From positions 22,308,501 through 22,372,500 of the forward strand of contig JAZHRO010000036.1 in the NCBI GenBank assembly GCA_037157565.1: a stretch of 64,000 nucleotides of DNA, in the 5' to 3' direction. The notes below the pieces were generated by a model that ran no database searches, was not told where the DNA came from, and saw only the letters and a list, made by a program, of their open reading frames with translations. Within the stretch, counting starts at the first letter, position 1; each line of letters begins with the position of its first letter. The DNA comes from Thalassia testudinum. Taxonomy: Eukaryota; Streptophyta; Magnoliopsida; Alismatales; Hydrocharitaceae. The translations under genes and the position numbers were made by a program. Shown one piece after another: positions 22,638-35,054 of this stretch.

Positions 22638-23060
22638 ATGCCGCGTCGTGGAGCTAGGAGGGTGGGCCGCAGGCACGGCCGAGGTCAGGGCCCGGGGGAC
22701 AGATATGTCAGGCTTGGAATACATACTACCCCTCCTCTTCTCCTGAGTATACCGTCTCGGGACCTCGTCCAACTGATTCGAGAGGTGGTTCGAGAAGAAT
22801 TTCAGCTTCCACCCACGTCGTCACCCCCTCCCCCTTCCGAGCGTACGACAGGGGAGTTAGTGGTGGAACGAGATTTCCGCCGCCACACCAGGCGTGTTAG
22901 GAGAACTCAACGGAGACGCGTGGCGTCCGCAGGAGAGCCGTCACGTTGTGCAGGGCCATCAGTGGCCTTTGGGGGCCCTCGACAGGGGCCAGTCGCCAGC
23001 ACCGAACCCCCGCCTAGCCGACAGCAGGGACTCACTGAGGGCGGGAGTCGGTTTCCCCTC
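22638..23060 (+). pseudogene. Tekay gag remnant, internally deleted
   Basis: An ATG at 22638 opens a basic, Arg-rich N-terminus (MPRRGARRVGRRHGR) of the kind seen at the start of Tekay gag proteins. After about 140 codons the sequence passes, out of frame, into the stretch just before RT (pattern [16 protein letters not shown]). The capsid core, zinc knuckle and protease are missing. A single large internal deletion, probably with the join between 22990 and 23060, explains this. Confidence 0.7.
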
Positions 23061-23743
23061 TGCTACCAGGGACCAGCCCCATCTCCATCGCACCATACAG
23101 AATGGCACCGCTTGAGCTGCGAGAGCTCAAGTCCCAGTTGCTGGACCTTTTGAAGAAAGGTTTCGTGAGGCCCAGTGCGTCTCCCTGGGGAGCCTCGGTA
23201 CTGTTTGTGAAGAAGAAGGATGGGACCCTACGCCTTTGTGTGGACTACCGACAGCTGAATAGGGTCACCATCAAGAACAGATATCCGCTGCTGAGGATCG
23301 ACGATTTGTTTGACCAGTTGCAGGGTGCCACGGCGTTTTCCAAGATAGACTTGAGGTCTGGATACCACCAGTTGAGGATCAGGGAGACCGACGTCTCCAA
23401 GACAGCTTTCCGCACCCGGTACGGACACTACGAGTTTTTGGTCATGCCGTTTGGGCTGACCAATGCCCCCGCTGCTTCCATGGACCTGATGAACCGGGTG
23501 TTTAGACCGTACTTGGACCAGTTTGTGGTGGTTTTCATAGATGATGTACTCATCTATTCTAGAGATCGGGCGCAGCACGGACAGCACTTGCGGATGGTTC
23601 TGGACACTCTGAGACGACGCAGGCTGTACGCCAAATACAGCAAGTACGAGTTCTGGTTGAGGGAGGTGACCTTTTTGGGTCATGTGATCTCTGGAGACGG
23701 CCTAGCGGTGGACCCCGCCAAGGTCGAGGCAGTGCTCAGGTAG
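23061..23743 (+). pseudogene. Tekay reverse transcriptase domain
   Basis: Nearly complete RT. It shows [56 protein letters not shown], the catalytic box [10 protein letters not shown] and the FLGHVIS segment. The start inside the pol polyprotein lies upstream and is lost in the gag deletion. The frame ends at a TAG at 23741-23743 where family members have Trp (TGG), a G-to-A change. The next codons continue the same frame into the connection domain. Confidence 0.9.
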
Positions 23744-24469
23744 GAGAGACCGCGTTCAGTCACTGAGATTCGCAGTTTCCTGGGACTGGCAGGTTACTAC
23801 AGACGGTTCATCAGAGGATTTTCACAGATTGCGCATCCTATGACACAGTTGACCCGGAAGGATGTGCCTTTGGCTTGGACAGACGCCTGTGAGGCGTGTT
23901 TTCTGGAGCTGAAGGAGAGGTTGACCTCGGCTCCCGTGCTCACCATCCCTGACAGTAGTGGCGGGTTCATTGTGTACACGGACGCTTCCTTGCAGGGGTT
24001 AGGAGGTGTGCTCATGCAGAGGGGTCACGTGGTCGCTTACGCTTCGCGGCAACTGAAGCCCCATGAGCATACCTACCCTACCCACGATCTAGAGTTGGTA
24101 GCTGTTGTCTTCGCGCTGAAGACATGGAGGCACTACTTGTACGGTGAGACCTTCGAGATTTTTACAGATCACAAGAGCCTCAGATATCTTTTTGACCAGA
24201 AGGAGCTCAACATGAGACAGAGACGTTTGTTGGAGCTCCTGAAGGACTACGAATGCAGCATCTCCTACCACCCGGGAAAGGCCAATGTGGTGGCTGACGC
24301 CTTGAGCCGTAAGGCACCCGCATGCTTGGCCAGTCTACAGTTACAGAGTTGGAGCCTTTTGGAGGAGGTGGGCAGTTGGCGACCTCTAGAGTTACGAGGG
24401 TACTATGGGGCAGTGACGGTGACACGGCAGACCAGGCCAGAGTTGATAGACCGCATCATCACGGGATAG
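23744..24469 (+). pseudogene. Tekay RNase H domain
   Basis: Same frame as RT after one TAG. It has the connection motif [18 protein letters not shown], then RNase H with the acidic residues in [32 protein letters not shown] and [11 protein letters not shown], followed by the [15 protein letters not shown] tail that leads to integrase. It ends with a second in-frame TAG at 24467-24469, after which the reading frame continues. Confidence 0.9.
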
Positions 24470-25600
24470 ATGGCCGATCCGTACTTGCAGTCTTTGCGCG
24501 ATAGAGTACTATCAGGGGACCCAGGGGACTTCTCTTTCATAGACCAGGTGCTACGCTTGAGGGGATGGTTGTGCGTTCCCAGAGACGAGGAGCTGTTGAG
24601 AGAGCTCCTGACTGAGGCACACGGTTCCAGATTCACCATACATCCCGGAAACACGAAAATGTACCATGACTTGAGACGCGAGTTTTGGTGGAGAGGGATG
24701 AAGCGGGATGTGGGTGAGTTCGTGCAGCAGTGCTTAGTGTGCCAGCAGGTGAAAGCCGAGCATCAGAGGCCTGCAGGGCCGCTTCAGCCGCTTCCAGTAC
24801 CAGAGTGGAAGTGGGAGAGCATCACCATGGACTTGGTGGTGGGCTTACCTGTTACCCAGCGAGGACACGACGCAGTCTGGGTAATAGTGGATAGATTGAC
24901 GAAGACGGCACGATTCTTGCCGATCCGAGTCACTTTGGGACCAGCACAGTTGGCAGAGAGGTATATCCGTGATGTGGTACGACTACACGGAGTTCCGCGG
25001 GAGATCGTATCCGACCGGGATACTCGCTTTACGTCCCGGTTTTGGGGCTGAGTTTCAGCAGGCTTTGGGGACGAGGTTGAGGATTAGCACGGCTTACCAC
25101 CCCCAGACGGACGGACAGTCGGAACGCACGATATAGACACTTGAGGACCTTTTACGTGCCTGTGTACTAGACTGGAGGGGCTCTTGGGAGGAGCACCTGC
25201 CCCTGGCGGAGTTTGCATACAACAACAGTTATCACTCGAGCATCGGCATGGCTCCCTACGAGGCTCTGTACGGACGGAAATGCACGGCACCCTTGAGTTG
25301 GGTTGAGGTGGGGACCAAGTGGGAGGTTGGCCCCAGGATGATCCGGCAGAGTCAGGAGGTAGTTGAGCAGATCCACAGACGACTCCGCACTATCAGGAGC
25401 AGACAGAAGAGCTACGCGGATCGCAGACGCAGAGAGGTGCAGTTCGAGGTTGGGGACCACGTCTTCCTTCGTGTTTCGCCCATGAAGGGCTTACAGCGGT
25501 TTGGGGTGAGAGGGAAGCTCGCGTCGAGGTTCGTGGGGCCCTTTGAGGTCCTGGAGCGAGTTGGACCCGTTGCTTACAGACTTGCCCTTCCCCCGTAGCT
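24470..25600 (+). pseudogene. Tekay integrase
   Basis: The zinc-binding HHCC module is visible (HIS in GSRFTIHPG, then CLVCQQVK). The catalytic core has Asp in ITMDLVVGLP, Asp in [13 protein letters not shown] and Glu in the TEDGQSE-like stretch near 25115. A one-base insertion at about 25048-25052 breaks the frame, and a TAG follows at 25134-25136. The GPY-type C-terminal region is present (FGVRGKLASRFVGPFEVLERVGPVAYRL). Dead as it stands. Confidence 0.85.
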
Positions 25601-25905
25601 TTCTGGTGTGCACGACGTGTTCCACGTGTCCAACCTCAGGAAGTACGTAGTCGATCCCAGCCACGTACTGAGTCACGAGAGCGTCGAGGTGAGCGACGAC
25701 CTGACCTACCCCGAGCGGCCAGTGCAGATCCTAGACCGAGCCGTCCGCAGGTTGAGACGAAAGCAAGTACCCCTGGTAAAGGTTTTGTGGAGGAGCCAGC
25801 GGTACGAGGGGGGCTACCTGGGAGCCTGAGGCGGCAATGAGGGAGCGGTACCCGGAGCTTTTCCCGGGTACGTATTTTCGGATCAGCTTCGGTCCTCTTT
25901 GAGTT
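25601..25905 (+). pseudogene. Integrase C-terminal chromodomain (Tekay type)
   Basis: The sequence VHDVFHVSNLRKYV is followed by ERPVQILDRAVRRLRRKQVPLVKVLWRSQ. A one-base shift near 25815 then leads to the TWEPEAAMRERYPELF pattern in the other frame. This order is the chromodomain-like tail of Tekay/Del integrases, which in related elements directs insertion towards heterochromatin. The frameshift and an upstream TAG would prevent its translation. Confidence 0.8.
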
Positions 25906-25988
25906 TGTTATGGTTATTTGGACATCTTTTTCCCGCACCCTAGTTGGTGCAAGTTTCGGGGACGAAACTTCCTTTGAGTTTGTTATAT
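25906..25988 (+). promoter_or_regulatory. Region before Tekay 3' LTR, polypurine tract degenerate
   Basis: It contains the motif TTCGGGGACGAAACTT (about 25955-25970), which usually precedes the polypurine tract in Tekay/Del elements. The G-rich tract expected next to the LTR is absent; instead CTTTGAGTTTGTTAT sits there, a repeat of the same 15 bp at about 25897-25911. Confidence 0.6.
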
Positions 25989-28663
25989 TGTAACGGATGT
26001 GTGCCCCAGACGTCTTTTAAGACGTCTGGGAGGTGGCTCAGACGTCGGACAAGACATCTGGGATCACAACCAGACGTCTGATAAGACGTCTGGGATAGTT
26101 TCAAGACGTCTGGAAATCCGTTATTTTCGACACCCGCGAGTCGCCTGCGCGCCTGAGCACGCAGACCGCATATTCCCCCTTTTTCTCTCTGCAGCTGCAG
26201 GCGGCCTGCCACCTCCTCTCTCCTCTCCGTGCGGCATTAAAAGGGGCGCGCCTCCCCTCCCGTCTCCACCGTCTCCTTCTTCTTCTCCTTCCTGTGCGCG
26301 AGAGCGAGCGGACGCGAGGGCGGCAGTGGCGGCCGCAGTGAGCGCGGAGGTGCGGCGTGCGAGGGCGGAGCTCTGCCGTGAGGGCGAGCTCGCCGGAGTG
26401 GCTTGGCCGGCCGACGGAGGGCGCAGGGGGCGCGGAGCGACGCGAAGAGGGACCTGCTGCGGGCTGAGCAGCAGACGCGCGAGGTTCGACGCGGGCGACG
26501 TCGCGAGTGGAGGCCGAGCAGGGCCCTGATTCTGGAAAAATTTCCAGAATCAGACGTCTGGGTTGATAGCCAGACGGCAAGGTTGACGTCTGTAAGATCA
26601 TACAGACGTCTGAAAGGTGAGTTTTCCGCCTTCTTCTTCCTTCTTGGCGACTGACCGTACTGAGGAGGGGGGTTGGCTGTGCGCAGGTTCGCTGATTCGC
26701 CATCTTTTGCGAATCAGACGTCTGGAAGTTGTACCAGACGGCAGGAGTGACCTCCAGACGTCTGGAGTGACCATCGGACGTCTGGGATCTAGGACAGACG
26801 TCCCCGCAGACTTCTGGACGTCTGGGAAACCATGCTGAACAGGTAATTCTCTGATCCACCGTTTAAGACGTCTGGAGGGAGTTCCAGACGTCTAATTTTG
26901 CACAGTATCATCTTTTTCGACCCGTTTACGGCCCGTTCGGGCTCCGTTTTCCGTGATTCGAGTTGCGTTCTTTTCAGAATTAATTCCTCTACTCGTCTAC
27001 AGTAGCTATACACTGTTTTGACACACTCCCTGTGTTTGATCCTTGTGATAGGACCTCGTTCAGTTGCAGTCTTGAGAGTCACGGAGGCACGCGGGATTCC
27101 CGATCACGCCCCCATTACTCCCGTTGTACCTGGTAGAGTGGCTTTAAGTGTTAATAAAATCTGTTAAAGTATGAAACCATAACTAGAACCTAGGACATTG
27201 CATGAATCCTAGGAATCAGAAATATATGGAATGATAGTTCCTAGGTGTTGCATGAATCCTAGGGCCGGAAAACTAGATTGTATGGTAGACCCTAGGATAT
27301 GGCATGAATCCTAGGATGGAAAAACTAGTGGAATGTATAATACTGCAGTCTTGGAAAAAATGGAAAGGAATATATGAAGCTGCCTGTAAATTGAATTCAC
27401 AGCTGCCTGTTATGAATAAAGAAACATGATTGGGATCATGGTTTGTAAGAACGTGAAACTGGAAAGTAAGACATGAGATGTTCTGGAACCCTACGGGGAA
27501 GTAGGAGTAGAACTCCTGGAAAGTGAATGGAATAGAATTGGGGAAGTGAGCTGGCCCTTGAGTACGGAGTACCAAGGAGAGCGACTGTCCCCCTGTTTAG
27601 TGCAGAGCTGAGCTAGCCACCCCAGGGACCCGGGGGTTAGGACTGGCCACTCTGTACCGACTTGTTGGCCCTCGTGTACGTAGTACCGAGGAGAGCTAGC
27701 TGTGTTAGGAGAGTTCTAGCTACCCCATGGGCCCCGGGGTTCTGCTAGCCTCCTTCACCGACTTGTTAGGCCCACTTGGGCAAACCAGGGTAGTCAGGCG
27801 AGGGTGCACGGACTGTGGAGGGGCAAGGCCCCGGTTTGGTTACTGTGGAGGGGTTGGACCCCTGTTACTGAGAGGGCTCTGCCCTGGTTCCGTGCTGTGC
27901 TTTGGGCGCACCCGTTAACGGAAACGACTGACCGCGTGCCAGTGCGGGCTAGCTACCTGTGCGTTTATCGCGCGTGCCGTAGTCACCGTTACGTCTGTCA
28001 GTGACATTGGGGTGGTTGACTGAGGGTAGGATCACCACGGGGGACTCTCCCGGCTAGGAGAGCACCACGTGCTACTTCTACTTTTGGAAAAGACTGCAAT
28101 CAAGATCGTTCCCACGAGGACATTCGAGATCAAGTAAAGGATCTGAGAAATAAATGAAATAGTGAGAAAAATTTAAAGATGTGAATAAAGGAAGTAATAG
28201 AACATAACAGCTACTGTACACTCTACTGTTGCCTTTAGTTAGTTTGCCACTCTACTCAGCGTTTTGCTGACGTGTTACACTCGTTACCTTTTTCAGGACC
28301 AGGTGTTGAGCAGCCAGGGTCGGTGGCTGCAGAGGACGCTGGGCCGAGTAGGGTCCAGTAGAGTTACCACAGCCTTTTGTACCCCTTTTGTTTCTGTTCT
28401 AGTGAGTAGTTTTTGTTTCCGCTGTACCTTCTTTACCTGCAGTTCTTGTTATATGATAAATGTTGTTTTACTGTTGTGGTGGTACCTACTGTAGTAGTTT
28501 CTTTCCTTACTGCTGTACTTTCTTACTGTTAGTTATATTCATGCTGAATGTGGTTTATTTTACTGTCTTTTGGTTACTTCCTCGTTGGACGACTAGGTCT
28601 TGGGATTAGTCGAGTCGGTCCGGTTCTCGTGTCTCGTAGGGACTCGGGAACCAGGTCGTTACA
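25989..28663 (+). repeat. Tekay element 3' LTR (2675 bp)
   Basis: Same length and same ends as the 5' LTR. Both AGACGTCT clusters are kept, some sites with one transition. It is followed by GTGTC, the target duplication. Confidence 0.95.
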
Positions 28664-28668
28664 GTGTC

Positions 28669-29558
28669 AAAGGTGAGAAATACGCCTATCCTATCCATTC
28701 CTTCTCGATGCCGAGAATAGGCACTTCCACCAAATAAGCCACATAATATCCTCTTGACCATCATCATCCCGAATAATGCCTCATAAATAAAAGTTTGTGT
28801 TGTATTATGTTGATCTATATTATAAAAAAAAAAAGAGAGAAAAGAAAAGAAGAAAAAGAAGAAATAGAGAAAGAAGAAATATTTATACTAAAAAGAAAAA
28901 AGGTCCAAGTTGAGGCAACAGAACACCTATCGCATTCCACCAAATATGACCCATACCTACCTTTTAGTATTTCTGATAGCCCGAATACTGGTTGAGGACT
29001 CTAACTTAGTTGTAGAGTTATTAGGACTTTAATTGAAGTGTAGATGCCATGTGAGGCCACCAAATAGTGAGTACAATTTCTAAATCTGGCAAGATTTGTG
29101 ATCTCAGAAAGAAAGAAAAGAGCGAGCGCTTAGGAACATCAAGAGAGCACAGTTGTGTAGCCTCTCTGAAAGTTGACTTGTCTAATAGTCTAGAGATCTA
29201 GAGTCTGGAGTGCTAGACTATAGGTAGCACCAGATGAGTGTGTGCCAACAAATACAAATCCATTCAACTCGATACCTCCTACCTAAGCCAAATGTCGTGG
29301 TCAAATTATAGATTATCTTTTGCTTTATCCCTGAGAGAAGTAGTTGCTTATCCTGATAGAAATATTTGCCAAAGGTGAAGTACGAACTCCTAGTGTGAAT
29401 TGGCTTTTTCACTTGGATCCATTACTTAGGTTATCATCACTTCACATTTGTCTGGATCTCTAAAGTTTTGAAATAAGAAAAGAAGAAATCTTCTGATTAC
29501 TTCTATTACTTTTTTTTATTTTTGCTAGGGACTAGCAAATCTTAGGCATGTGGGTATT
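28669..29558 (+). other. Family A 3' untranslated region, second part
   Basis: This resumes exactly where 19782 stopped and matches family B 41235-42150. It includes an A/G-rich tract (28825-28905). It ends with GGCATGTGGGTATT, the position of the polypurine tract, directly before the 3' LTR. No coding sequence is supported. Confidence 0.8.
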
Positions 29559-31346
29559 TGACGAATCCATTTTAATGGATTTGTATTACGCCTAAGTAAC
29601 TTTAATCTTACCTTTTATGTGTGTTAATAACTACATTAAGTTGTAGAATATTTGTATGCATCATGATTTAAGTTTATAACATTCTATAAGTTAATATGTA
29701 ATGATTTTGTTGTTTTTATGTGCAGGAATGATATTTAGAAAGAACAAGGGTTGGGGAGTAAATTTCCCCAACAAACAACTGGTGGCATCTTTTCCCTTTC
29801 CTCCAGCCAGCCGTAACTCTCCCCTCAACGCCCGCCGACCAAAAATAGCAAAGGGATTTGGAAAATCCCTTAACTCACTCACGTGGGGAGAGAGGAGTTA
29901 AAGAGGAGGCGGAGAAAGGAGAGGGGCATCTGCATCTTCTTCCTCTGCTAGCAGGGGAACTATCCTCCTTCTCCACCTTTCCCACCGTGGAGAGGACGGG
30001 CACTGTGGAATCAAGTGTGCACTGTGCACAACTTCCACCATCTTCTCCACTGCCACCACACGCACTACAACATTTCCAACACCACTGCCACAACCTTCCC
30101 TGCGCACCCAAAGCTGCATGCTCCCCACTGCACGCCTACTGCCTTGCCGTAGCAAGCCTCTCCCACCGCACTGCACCACAAGCGACCCCACACCCGTAGG
30201 CACTGCGCCACAGGTGTACCCCCACAGGCGCGCCCCCTCCAGTGTTCTACCGTGCCCAGCAGTCGCACGCAACCACCACCGTCGGTCCCTCTCTGTGCAG
30301 CATTGCCACAACCTCCACGTAGCAGCGACGCTTCATCTCTTCTCCACGCACAGGCACCTGTGCCATCGCCCATTGCTGCAGCTCCCTCACCGCTCCCACG
30401 CGTGGCCAAGACTGCCTGCAGAGCATGCACTATTGCCCGCAGGGACATCCACTCGTTGCAGAGCGCCTCCCTGCAGTGCCTCACCATGTACCTCCAGTCT
30501 AGCATGCAGAATGTGCGCCCACCTCCACTTCACCCAGCGCCTGCAGCGCCGCACCTCCACGTGTGCCTACGAGCTCTGCAAAGCGCCTACACGCCAACGC
30601 CTTCGTGTCTCCGCGCATCTGCAACACGCACGGCAGTAGCAGCCTCTGCACCGCCACCACTCCTCTCCTCCGGTCAGCAGCCACTGACCTCCTCGCAACG
30701 TGCCGCTGCCGCCATTTTGAAGCACTCGTCGAGACGCATCTCTACGTGCGACCTCGCCATGAGCCATCGACCCACGCTCGCGCATGGAAGAGAGAGGCAA
30801 AAAGCTCTATCTTTCACTCAATTAGTAATTATGGAAAATGCCATTGTCAAAGCTACTATTCATTTATTTTCTGAATTAATATATTGCAACAAATTTGCAT
30901 GGACACCCCTTGCTTAATTTGGAATTACATATAATTGATTTCTCCTTATGAATGACATACAACATGAGATATTGATTATAGTACATTGGTGTCATTAGTT
31001 AGGAGATTAATATTAACATTGTTTACTGTTACCAAGGCCATTATTTAGAATACTATATTATGGTAATTTTGCATGTGCACCCTCATCTTCTTGATTAATT
31101 ATCTATATTGAGAATTTATGCTGGAAATGAGTGCACTAGTTAGCATGCACCTCTATTAATATTCTCGATTCGTTGATGCATTATTACTCATTTTTAATAG
31201 GCTAATTCCTCCATGTGGACCTAACTCTTCGTGGTTAGTTTTGAGAATTTAAATGTTTTGAAAAGTGATTTTCTACCACGCGATTAAATACAATGACACA
31301 TCATTTTATATTAAATTTTTCAACGAAAACGAAGATTGCTCTTTCA
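29559..31346 (+). repeat. Family A 3' LTR
   Basis: Starts TGACGAATCC and ends CTTTCA. It is similar to 14169-15917 but with several percent substitutions and indels that give a 39-bp length difference. It is followed by CCCAT, the target duplication. Confidence 0.92.
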
Positions 31347-31351
31347 CCCAT

Positions 31352-33217
31352 CTAGAGCCTTTATTCCTTTAAGAAGTTTGAACATGTCAATTTTTTCTTC
31401 TTTAACGAAAAGCATGCAGAGGGTAGGTTCATCTTGTTTCCGATAACAGTTGGATGAAAAGCATGTCTGATATTCATTTCCTGCAAATCAAGTCAAGTTT
31501 TTACATTATCCTTGTTCTTTTTATCCAATGCTAGTAATGTTCCCAATATACTTTCACAAACATTTTTCTCAATATGCATTACATCACGATTGTGGCATAC
31601 AAGATTTCCTTTCCAGTAAGGCAAATCAAACAGAATACTTTTTTTTATCCAATTAGGCATGTACTTGCTTTTGTTGTTAGGATGAATGCCAATGATACTA
31701 GGAATACCATCCAATTGTGCCGAAAGTTCATTGGTAGACAATTTTTTAGGTGGCTCCCTAAACTCTTGCTTACCATTAAAGGATGCCAATTGTCTTCGAT
31801 ACTTATGATTCATAGGAAGAAATCATCTATGACCCATATAGACATTTTTTCGACTATAATGAAGATATATTGAGTCAGTGTCCTTATTGCATGAAGGACA
31901 TGCCATGTATCCTTTTGTTACCCATCTAGAGATATCACCGTAAGCGAGAAAATCATTAATGGTCCATAAAAGTGCAGCACGCAACTAGAATAGCTCTTTT
32001 TTAGACACATCAAAAGTTGAAACCCCAAGCCATAACTCTTGTAGCTCCTCAATTAAAGGTTGCAAAAAGATATCTATATGAGCTTTCAGACCAAATTTAC
32101 CAGGAATCAGCCTTGACAATATGAAATTAGGTTGTTTCATGCATAACCATGGAGGCAAATTGTACGGTATCAAAATAACAAGCCATATGCGGTATTGAGA
32201 TGACATAATTCCAAAAGGATTAAAACCATCAGTTGCCAAACCAAGTCAAACATTTTGACGATCTGATGAGAAATCTGGATGTTTGCTATCAAAGGTTTTC
32301 CATGCTAGAGAATCTACTGGATGCCTCATAATACCATCCTTTGAGTGATCTTCAACGTGCCATCTCATTAGGGAAGTTTTCGATGATATAAACAACTTCT
32401 GCAACCTAGGCTTCAATGGAAAATACCATATAACCTGGGCAAGAATTTTCTTACCTCGTTTGCGATTTACATCTTCCTCCGATTTATTACCACTTTCCCT
32501 CCATCTAGAAGCATCACATACTTTACAGCTGACATCATTTGCATTGTCTTTCCAATATAACATGCGTTTGTTAGGGCAAATATCTATTTTCTTGTAGTTG
32601 AGCCTAAGTGTAGATATTATCTTCTTAGCTTCATAAAGGGACGTTGGAAGTGTTTCTCCTTCTGGAAATGCTTGTTTTAGCAATTCTAATAACATGGTGA
32701 AAGATTTATTTGTCCAACCTCCAAGGCATTTTATGTGAAATATGTGGACAATAGATGACAACTTGCTGAACGTTTTACATCCAGGGTACAATTCTTCTTC
32801 TGCATTCTTAAGCAAGTTAAAGAATTCATTTGTTTTCTTATCAACACCACTTGAAGACCCATATTCCATGTGATCTATGTCATTATGTAAATTTTGGAAC
32901 CCAAAAGTATCATATATCAAGTCATTTATTTGATCATGGTCTTCATCTTCACTACTTTCAGCATTACTTTCATTGGCATCTATGGGTACTTCCCCATGAA
33001 AAATCCATTGAACATATCCTTGTAAAAATCCATTGCAAGTTAAATGCTCTAATATCACTTTCTTATTTGCACGACATAGGTCAACACATGCTCTACAAGG
33101 GCAAAGACTGGTGCCATCTTTTGGTGATTTCTTAAAAGCAAATTCAATGCATTGGATAACACTTGTCAAATATTTACTACTAGTTCGATCTTCTCCAAGG
33201 ATCCAACTTCTATCCAT
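31352..33217 (-). pseudogene. CACTA transposase (TNP2-like), N-terminal half
   Basis: ATG at 33217 opens a frame that first shows the transposase-associated domain (SWI-type start, then CPCRAC, about residues 1-80), an acidic linker, and then TNP2 (Transposase_21) blocks. The latter include CKVCDASRW, VIWYFPLKPRLQ, ATDGFNPFG, PYNLPPWLCMKQ, IDIFLQPLIEELQELW, CNKDTDS, and DLPYWKGN followed by HNRDVMHIEKNV. The frame is interrupted by four in-frame stops. Three are TGA where relatives have Arg (CGA) and one is TAG. It is then cut by the family A insertion and continues at 14168. The enzyme would have cut at CACTA ends. Confidence 0.9.
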
Positions 33218-34650
33218 TGTTTAACTCTCAACCGAGTAATGAATACCTAAGGAAGCATTTTCCAAAGAGATTTTAAATAAGCTTCATCAATAATTATAAT
33301 GAAATAAATCTTTTAGCGTAACAAAAAAAAATAAAATTAAACAAATTTAACCTAAATAACAAAAATAAAATTAAACTTGTAAAATTTGACATCACAATCA
33401 CATCACAAATTTAATCAAATGAAATTTAATTCAATGCATAATATTCACTTAAATTCACATTTCCATGCAAATTAACTTGCATTCAATTAATTAATTTCTT
33501 CAAATTAATTCAATAACCATTTACATTCAAATTTATATTACAAATAAACATGTAAATAATCTAATATGTTAATTTCATCTAACATGCAACTTTAATTTAA
33601 TATAATATGTAAATTTATATTACATGCACATTTAATTTAACATGTAAATTGAATCTAATACATAAAAGGCAAGTATATTAGCGTTAAAATACACATTTAA
33701 TTTTGAAAAAAAAATAGAGAGGGGGTTCTGTGAGGGGAGGGCAGGGATGGGGGATGGGCCAGTAGGAGAAAGGGAGGATGGGTCGGGGGGAGGAGGGGGG
33801 CGGTAGGGACACAAGGTAGGGTAGGGGAGGAAGGGAGGATGGGTCAAGGAGAAGAGGGGGATGACAAGGGTAGAGCGCAGGGAGGGGGGAGGAGGCAGGG
33901 ATAGGAGCGGAGGATGCAGCAGTGGGAGGAGGTGGGTCGGCAGGGGAAGAGGGTAGGGGGAGGAGGGGATGAGGTGGTTTGAGATCGTGGTTGCAAACGA
34001 CATCAATAGGGAGACGATGAGATTGAGTGCGGTCACTAGGAAGGAGGCAAGGTAAAGAAGGGAAGAAAGCGAGAGAGATAGACAAAGATCGATACCTTGG
34101 GAAGATGGTGGAGCAGAGGACGCGAGAGACGATGGCGAAGTAGAGGATGCAATCGGAGATGATGGTAGTGATCGGAACAAGAGAGCAAACTGAAGGATCC
34201 CGCGGTTAGAGGTGACGGCTGAACCGAAGGATCGAAGAGGTGAGGGCTGAAGATGACGAGCGAGGGCTGAAGTCGACTTGCGAGTGCTCTTCGGCGAGGG
34301 TTGAAGAGGAGAGGCACAGGGGAATTCGTGCGCTCATATGATTGAAAAAAAATGCCCTTGATTTTTTCCCCCTTAAATTAATCAAGGTTTTTTTTACCTT
34401 ATCAAATAAATATTTTTGATTGTTTACTTAACACACATATTTACTTTTAAAATTTTTATTTTTCTCCCCTAAATTATGTTTGGAAATAATAATAATAATA
34501 GTAATAATATGTAAAAAATATAATATGCATATGTGACACATTACTATGATTCCTGCCATGTATCTTAAATAAATGAAATCAAAAGCTTTTTCCGTTTGAA
34601 GGGATAAGTTTCAATTTACCTTTTCCCTTATTAAAAAATGTTGAAGATGA
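33218..34650 (-). other. CACTA 5' non-coding region
   Basis: Between the transposase ATG and the subterminal repeats lie an AT-rich stretch (33290-33715) and a G-rich, GGGGAGG-laden stretch (33716-34330). The latter gives only low-complexity Pro/Ser frames on the minus strand. A second AT-rich stretch includes AATAATAATAATAGTAATAA at 34486. The promoter is expected here, but I cannot place it. Confidence 0.5.
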
Positions 34651-35054
34651 AATAGAGGCCTTATTTCATCTACACCGATTTATCCTTTGAAAAAGATATT
34701 ATAGTGGCATAAGTAAAATTTTCTATTAAACCAAAGACTATAGTGGAAAATTTATTTACCACTAATGCTAATTGTCATTTTACAAAAATATTATAGTAGC
34801 ATATGTAACAATTGCCACTAAATCAACAATTATAGTGGCAAATATATTTTCCACTAATGCTAATTGTCATTCGACAAAAATATTATAGTGGTATAAATAA
34901 CAATTGCCACTAAATCAAAATCAATAGTGGCAAATATAATTGCCACTGATACTAATTGTCGCTTGACAAAATGTTATAGTGGCAAATACAGGAAATTTGC
35001 CACTAAATCTAAGTAATTAGTGGTAAATGTATTATATGCCACTAACTAATTTTC
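34651..35054. repeat. CACTA subterminal tandem repeats
   Basis: Three copies of a unit of about 92 bp occur, marked by GCTAATTGTCATT at 34767, 34859 and (diverged) 34951. Each unit holds TATAGTGGCAAAT or its inverse ATTGCCACTA. Such subterminal TGGCAAA/TTTGCCA-type repeats are where TnpA-like proteins bind in CACTA elements. Confidence 0.75.

Larger units (their letters stand above)
19783..28663 (+). mobile_element. Tekay/Del-like Ty3 chromovirus, defective, nested in family A
   Basis: The element has two LTRs of 2675 bp (19783-22457 and 25989-28663) bounded by TGTAACG/CGTTACA and flanked by the target duplication GTGTC (19778-19782 and 28664-28668). It has a Met-tRNA primer site and an RT, RNase H, integrase, chromodomain order typical of Tekay. 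Most of gag and all of the protease are deleted. The rest carries at least four in-frame TAG codons and two frameshifts, so it is not autonomous. The LTRs differ at about 1-3% of sites by eye, mainly transitions at CpG. It is therefore the youngest datable insertion in this stack. Confidence 0.95.
14169..31346 (+). mobile_element. Family A: Tat/Athila-like non-autonomous LTR element (contains nested Tekay)
   Basis: The element begins TGATGAATCC and ends CTTTCA, has 1749- and 1788-bp LTRs, a tRNA-Asp primer site, and is flanked by CCCAT. After removing the nested element and its target duplication it is about 8.29 kb. No RT, RNase H, protease or integrase of its own is present; instead there is one long unassigned frame (17145-19084). 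Its 3' non-coding motifs match those of the Tat/Athila-like gag-pol at 53.5-59 kb, so I infer it is mobilised by such a relative. The two LTRs differ by several percent and several indels, so the insertion is not recent. Confidence 0.92.

Noticed and set aside
33632..34330. Pro/Ser/Leu-rich minus-strand frames up to 182 codons
   Set aside because: The region is a G-rich low-complexity leader of the CACTA element and all three frames are open for the same compositional reason.
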